Shown: positions 33,097-36,979 of the stretch, in pieces
How positions within the stretch are numbered: position 1 is the first letter of the stretch
Layout: every line of letters starts with the position of its first letter
Assembly (NCBI GenBank): GCA_009777355.1
Contig: WRMA01000009.1
Coordinates: 1 to 36,979 of the forward strand
Reading direction: 5' to 3'
Source: Oscillospiraceae bacterium
GTDB taxonomy: Bacteria > Bacillota > Clostridia > Oscillospirales > WRJC01
DNA: 36,979 nucleotides
Made by a program: the position numbers and the translations under genes
Notes under the pieces: generated by a model
What the model was told of the DNA's origin: nothing
What the model saw: only the letters and a program-made list of their open reading frames with translations
Databases searched by the model: none

Positions 33097-34011
33097 ATGA
33101 AAATTCTGAAAAATATTAATAGCAGAATAAACGAAAAAACAGCCGTCGCTCTCGGGAATTTCGACGGTTTTCACGTCGGGCATATGAAATTAATAGAAGA
33201 AATAAAAAAATACGCGGCCGATAATAATCTTGCGTCTTGCGTCTGGACGTTTTCACAGCACAGCGCGAATATATTAAACGAAAACGACGATTATATCAAA
33301 TATATAACGTCCCAGGAAGAAAAAATCGGGATTTTAAACGAAAATAATATAGATTATCTCGTTTTCGCCGATTTTAATTCGGTTAGATTTTTAACTCCCG
33401 GTGAATTTATTGAAAATATAATCGCGGATTATTTGAACGCGGAGTTTACGGTCTGCGGTTTCGATTACAGATTCGGCAGAAACAAAGAGGGTAACGCTGA
33501 ATTTTTAGAAGAAAATCTATCCCGGAAAAACATAAAGACTTCCGTAATCCCTCCGGTAATATGCGATAATTTAACGGTTTCGTCGTCTCTAATCAGGGAA
33601 TTTATACAAAGCGGGGATATGAGAAGAACGAAAAAATTCCTCGGACGTTTATTCTCGATTAATTTCCCGGTTATTTACGGCAGACAAATCGGCAGACAAA
33701 TCGGCGCGCCGACGATAAACCAGATTTTCCCCCCGGGACATATAATCCCCGCGCCCGGGGTTTACGTCAGCTTATGCGAAGTAGATAAAAAAACATATAA
33801 AGGCGTAACGAATATAGGCGTCCGTCCGACAATAAATAATAATAATAAAATTATCGCCGAAACGCATATCATAGATTTTGCCGGCGATTTATACGGCGAG
33901 AAAATAAAAGTAAGCTTCGGGGAAAAAATCAGGGACGAAATCAAATTCGCGGATTTATCAAATTTACGTGAGCAAATCCGAAAAGATATAGAAACCGCGA
34001 GGGGATATTAA
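33097..34011 (+). CDS. ribF: Bifunctional riboflavin kinase/FAD synthetase
   Basis: Makes FMN from riboflavin and FAD from FMN. At 304 residues it is normal. The N-terminal FMN adenylyltransferase domain shows ALGNFDGFHVGHMKLI (the nucleotidyltransferase HxGH motif), VCGFDYRFGRNKEGN and TVSSSLIREFI. The C-terminal flavokinase domain has IGAPTINQIFPPGHIIPAPGVYV (with PTIN for the usual PTAN) and GVTNIGVRPTINNN. Upstream DNA is AT-rich and holds no recognisable FMN riboswitch. It converges on the feoB remnant with a 4-bp overlap of the two stop codons. Confidence 0.95.
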   Translation: MKILKNINSRINEKTAVALGNFDGFHVGHMKLIEEIKKYAADNNLASCVWTFSQHSANILNENDDYIKYITSQEEKIGILNENNIDYLVFADFNSVRFLTPGEFIENIIADYLNAEFTVCGFDYRFGRNKEGNAEFLEENLSRKNIKTSVIPPVICDNLTVSSSLIREFIQSGDMRRTKKFLGRLFSINFPVIYGRQIGRQIGAPTINQIFPPGHIIPAPGVYVSLCEVDKKTYKGVTNIGVRPTINNNNKIIAETHIIDFAGDLYGEKIKVSFGEKIRDEIKFADLSNLREQIRKDIETARGY

Positions 34012-34991
34012 AAAACCCCCGCGATAACAGTAATCGTCATACACAAAATAATCCCGGTAACAGTCGGGATTATTATCGAAACGAGAGTCCATTTTAAACT
34101 CTTCGTTTCTTTTTTTATTGTCAGACAGGTCGTTCCGCAGGGAAAATGAAACAGGGTGAATATAATAACGCATATCGCGGTAATTATATTCCAGCCGTTG
34201 TTTACTAAAATTATTTTAAGCTCTGATAAACTCCCGAAATCAATAAGCGACGCTTCGGACATATAACTCATTAATATTATGGGAATAACGATTTCGTTCG
34301 CGGGAAATCCCAGAATAAAGGCGAGGAGTATAACCCCGTCGAAACTCATGAGACGCGCGAAAGGTTCGAGAAAATTTGAAATATGCGAGAGCAGATTTAT
34401 ATTATTTATATTCGCGTTCGCGAGAATCCATATAATAATTCCCGCGGGCGCGGCGATTATTACGGCTCTTCCCAAAACGAAAAGAGTCCTGTCGAAAACC
34501 GAACGGACTATAATATTTATGATTTGCGGCCGTCTGAACGGCGGCATTTCGAGTATAAACGACGACGGGAACCCTCTTAATATTGTCAGGGAGAGTAATT
34601 TAGATATAATAAAAGTCATGACTATACTGAAAATAATAAACAGAGTAAGAAAAAACGCGGATATAAACGAATTTAACCCGGGGTTAAAATTATTCGTGAA
34701 AAATATCGCCGCGACGGATATTAGAATAGGGAATCTGCCGTTGCACGGAATAAAATTATTCGTGAGAACCGCAATCAGGCGTTCTCTGGGAGAATCGATA
34801 ATCCTGCAGCCGGTAACTCCGCATACGTTGCAGCCGAAAGCCATACACATAGTCAGCGCCTGTTTACCGTGGGCGTTCGATTTTCTGAAGAAGTTATCGA
34901 GGTTAAACGCGGCCCGGGGAAGATAGCCCAAGTCTTCGAGAAGCGTAAAAAGAGGGAAGAAAATGGACATGGGTATCGTTAAGAAAAACCT
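34008..34991 (-). pseudogene. feoB: FeoB ferrous iron transporter, 5'-truncated (C-terminal membrane part only)
   Basis: Encodes about 320 residues of the FeoB membrane region: FFPLFTLLEDLGYLPRAAFNLD, CMAFGCNVCGVTGCRIIDSPRERLIAV, FIPCNGRFPI and several further membrane segments. FeoB normally has an N-terminal G domain (GNPNSGKTT type) of about 250 residues plus earlier helices, and these are absent. The homology appears to continue a few codons above the first ATG (34970), with FLTIPM before the Met, then breaks and meets a stop. The DNA beyond is a recombinase region. Without the G domain the protein cannot carry out normal iron uptake. The missing half may lie at the far end of an inserted element. 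Confidence 0.85.
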
Positions 34992-35172
34992 CTATTCTCG
35001 AAAAGCCCGATTTCATGCGGGTTAAAAAAGCCGTGTTTCATCTACCCCCAGCCAGATTAATAACGGCAACCATTATACGGCAGGTTTTATGAGGAATTGT
35101 TTTAGCATTGGGGTCATATTCGCATATCATACTAATATAATTTATTAAAATATTATTAGTGTGGTGTAACTT

Positions 35173-35325
35173 ATGAATGATGAAAAAAAGAAAGCAGATT
35201 TACCAAAAGAAGTTCAAATACAAATGATGAAGTTCTTCCTTAAAACCTCAATCCCTAAAAGCATTAAAAACAAAAACAAGCCTCTTTCTGAAAAATCAGA
35301 ATCAGAAGGAGAGAAAGCACAATGA
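35173..35325 (+). CDS. Small charged protein coupled to the recombinase
   Basis: A 50-residue, Lys-rich protein (MNDEKKKADLPKEVQIQMMK and onwards to KSESEGEKAQ). Its TGA overlaps the ATG of the recombinase (ATGA), indicating coupled translation. No named family is recognised. Position and composition suggest an accessory factor of the element, such as a directionality or DNA-binding helper, but this is inference. It was assigned because the frame is open from the ATG and ends exactly in the overlap. A possible hairpin or operator (CTAATA...TATTAG) lies upstream at 35129-35157. Confidence 0.7.
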   Translation: MNDEKKKADLPKEVQIQMMKFFLKTSIPKSIKNKNKPLSEKSESEGEKAQ

Positions 35326-36845
35326 GAACAGGAATCTATGTTAGGGTGTCAACAGAGGAGCAGGCACAAGAGGGCTATTCAATTCGGGCGCAACAGGAAA
35401 AATTGGCAGACTATGCACGTTTAAAAGATTGGTCGGTCTATAAGGTTTACTGCGATGAGGGTATCAGCGGAAAAAATGTAACGGAACGCCCCGCAGTTAA
35501 TGAAATGATAGACGACATTGAAAAAGGTAGAATTAATAATGTTTTAATATTTAAAATAGACAGGCTCACAAGAAGTATAACAGACCTTGTGAATTTTATT
35601 GAATTGTTTAACGAGTATGATTGTTGCTTTAATTCGTTCAGCGAAAATATAGACACGCATACGGCAACAGGCAGAATGTTTATAAAATTCATGGGTATTA
35701 TTGCCGAATTTGAACGCGAGAATATATCCGAGCGCTCAAAACTTGGGTTTGAACGGAAAGTAAAAGAGGGTTATACTTTAGCAACCAGAACGGCAAGTTA
35801 TGGATATGATAGAACACCGGGCAACAAGGTACAGCAAATCAATAAATATGAGGCGCAAATTGTGCTTGAAGTGTTTGACATGTTCGTAAATAAAAATATG
35901 GCGTACCTTGAAATAGCACAAAATTTAAACGAACGCAATATAAAAACTAAAGAGAAAGGGAAATGGCACTCGCGGTCAATTAAAAACATGCTCACTAATT
36001 GTAATCATGTTGGCAATGTTAGATATGCAACTAAAGACGAAAAAAGGAATTTTGAAGTTGAGGGCGTTCATGAGGCTATCGTTTCTAAAGAACTATACGA
36101 AGAAACGCAAGATTTGATTGAGAAAATAGCAGTCAAAAGTTATACGAAACGCCCAAAAGAAGAACATTATTATTCGGGTGTTTTGATATGTGATAAATGC
36201 GAGGGTAAACTTGTAACTCATGGGGATTATAAAGTTTTGGAAAACGGCGAAAGGGTAATAAAAGGTGGGTATCGTTGCAGTAATTATTTACGCAAAACAT
36301 GCAATGCAAGCAATGTATCACATAAAAATGCTGATTTAGCTTTTTCAGCTTATATCAATGACATTCCCGACTTTAACGCTATTGATGATGTGCAGATACA
36401 AGAAAAGGAAAACGAACAAAAAAGAGCCATTGAGGCGATAGCAGAGTTAAATAAAAAGTTAGATAAATTTGAAGAAAGAGAAAAGGAGATATTAAATTTA
36501 TACATAGCCCACACCATTAACTTTGAGAAGTATAACAAAATGCAGAATTCCATCAATGACGAAAAGGAGCATATTTTAGTAGAATTAGAACGGCTTGAAA
36601 ATACTGAAAGCGAAGATGTCGAAGTTGCCAAAAAGGACATAATTAAAAACCTAAAAGAAAATTGGGATTTGCTTGACAAGCTACAAAGACGGCAGTTTTT
36701 AATTAAATGCGTGGATAATATCCGCATAGTGAATGAAGTGCCAGAGGGTAAAAAGAAAGGCATAACAACAGTTACGGATATACAATTTAATAATCCATTG
36801 GAAAGGAGTAAAAGGAAAAGTATTAAAACTGCTTTATTAAGGTGA
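35322..36845 (+). CDS. Large serine recombinase (integrase of a mobile element)
   Basis: A 507-residue large serine recombinase. The resolvase domain starts MRTGIYVRVSTEEQAQEGYS, with the nucleophile Ser10 in RVST, and continues with KIDRLTRSITDL and FERENISERSK. The recombinase domain follows, with GYTLATRTASYGYDR and W.SRSIKNMLTN. A zinc ribbon (CDKCEGKL ... YRCSNY...C) and a long coiled coil (about 360-450) complete the architecture. Base composition and codon use differ from the host genes, with fewer GCG and TCG codons, consistent with transfer. It reads away from the truncated feoB, which lies about 330 bp upstream, so the junction near 34990 is the probable attachment site. Confidence 0.93.
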   Translation: MRTGIYVRVSTEEQAQEGYSIRAQQEKLADYARLKDWSVYKVYCDEGISGKNVTERPAVNEMIDDIEKGRINNVLIFKIDRLTRSITDLVNFIELFNEYDCCFNSFSENIDTHTATGRMFIKFMGIIAEFERENISERSKLGFERKVKEGYTLATRTASYGYDRTPGNKVQQINKYEAQIVLEVFDMFVNKNMAYLEIAQNLNERNIKTKEKGKWHSRSIKNMLTNCNHVGNVRYATKDEKRNFEVEGVHEAIVSKELYEETQDLIEKIAVKSYTKRPKEEHYYSGVLICDKCEGKLVTHGDYKVLENGERVIKGGYRCSNYLRKTCNASNVSHKNADLAFSAYINDIPDFNAIDDVQIQEKENEQKRAIEAIAELNKKLDKFEEREKEILNLYIAHTINFEKYNKMQNSINDEKEHILVELERLENTESEDVEVAKKDIIKNLKENWDLLDKLQRRQFLIKCVDNIRIVNEVPEGKKKGITTVTDIQFNNPLERSKRKSIKTALLR

Positions 36846-36919
36846 AATTCCGCCCGCCCCCCTTTTGCCCTTGCTTCCCGAATGAGTTCTCGCTTGAATA
36901 ACGCCGAACACGAAAAAAT

Positions 36920-36974
36920 CAGTCCGTCAACGGTCGCGAAGCGTTCATTTTAACCTTGACGGACTGGTTTTTTT
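36920..36974. terminator. Bidirectional intrinsic terminator after the recombinase
   Basis: Perfect 11-bp stem CAGTCCGTCAA (36920-36930) with TTGACGGACTG (36956-36966). On the plus strand it is followed by GTTTTTTT, and on the minus strand by ATTTTTTCG. Confidence 0.88.
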
Positions 36975-36979
36975 GTGTT

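Noticed and set aside
33679-33702. A 12-bp tandem (GGCAGACAAATC twice) in ribF, first taken for a microduplication
   Set aside because: Alignment to the usual flavokinase motif shows normal spacing (HGD.RGR.LGFPTAN), so no residues are extra; the repetition is probably coincidental.

Overview
The window is the chromosomal replication-origin region of a low-GC, Gram-positive-type bacterium, most likely an uncultured member of the Clostridia (Bacillota). The evidence is the minus-strand order dnaA, oriC, dnaN, recF, remB(DUF370), gyrB, gyrA, together with RNase M5, HolA, a zinc-type L31, HflX and pyruvate phosphate dikinase. Promoters read as near-perfect TTGACA-17-TATAAT. No tRNA, rRNA or CRISPR array was seen.

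Layout. Positions 1-760 hold a DUF559 nuclease gene framed by palindromic repeats. Positions 758-4988 hold a sugar kinase divergent from a lactonase, SDR and Fe-alcohol dehydrogenase operon. Positions 4999-5562 hold a MITE and a type I toxin/antisense RNA locus. Positions 5699-8344 hold a methyltransferase, a PIN-toxin pair and a DUF5050 lipoprotein. Positions 8652-10294 hold rpmE and hflX, and 10602-13244 holds ppdK. Positions 13294-14036 hold a second type I toxin locus between direct repeats, one of which carries a MITE with a target-site duplication. Positions 14050-20331 run from a WYL regulator through rnmV, holA, a HIT protein and two small genes to gyrA. Positions 20352-23420 hold a frameshifted RelE-type toxin with its antitoxin, a FruK-like kinase, two Uma2 proteins and a small protein. 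Positions 23579-31338 hold gyrB, hicAB, remB, recF, dnaN, oriC and dnaA. Positions 31463-34011 hold a strong small-RNA gene, capA and ribF. The right end holds a 5'-truncated feoB that abuts a small ORF and a large serine recombinase, which looks like the edge of an integrated element.

The most striking theme is a dense set of palindromic repeats in several families: CCCCTC/GAGGGG-GGTGGT, CCCTCTTT/AAAGAGGG, CCCCCTT/AAGGGGG and GTAGGG/CCCTAC. They fill intergenic space and have also entered essential reading frames without breaking them. GyrB carries a 51-residue insert, GyrA an acidic insert with a duplicated repeat module, the FruK-like kinase two inserts and CapA a 22-residue tandem. One family frames a DUF559 nuclease gene with inverted arms, which suggests a nuclease-associated mobile repeat system. 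The second theme is toxin-antitoxin density: two type I loci, one PIN pair, one RelE-type pair with a frameshift at A6, and HicAB inside the gyrase/recF operon.
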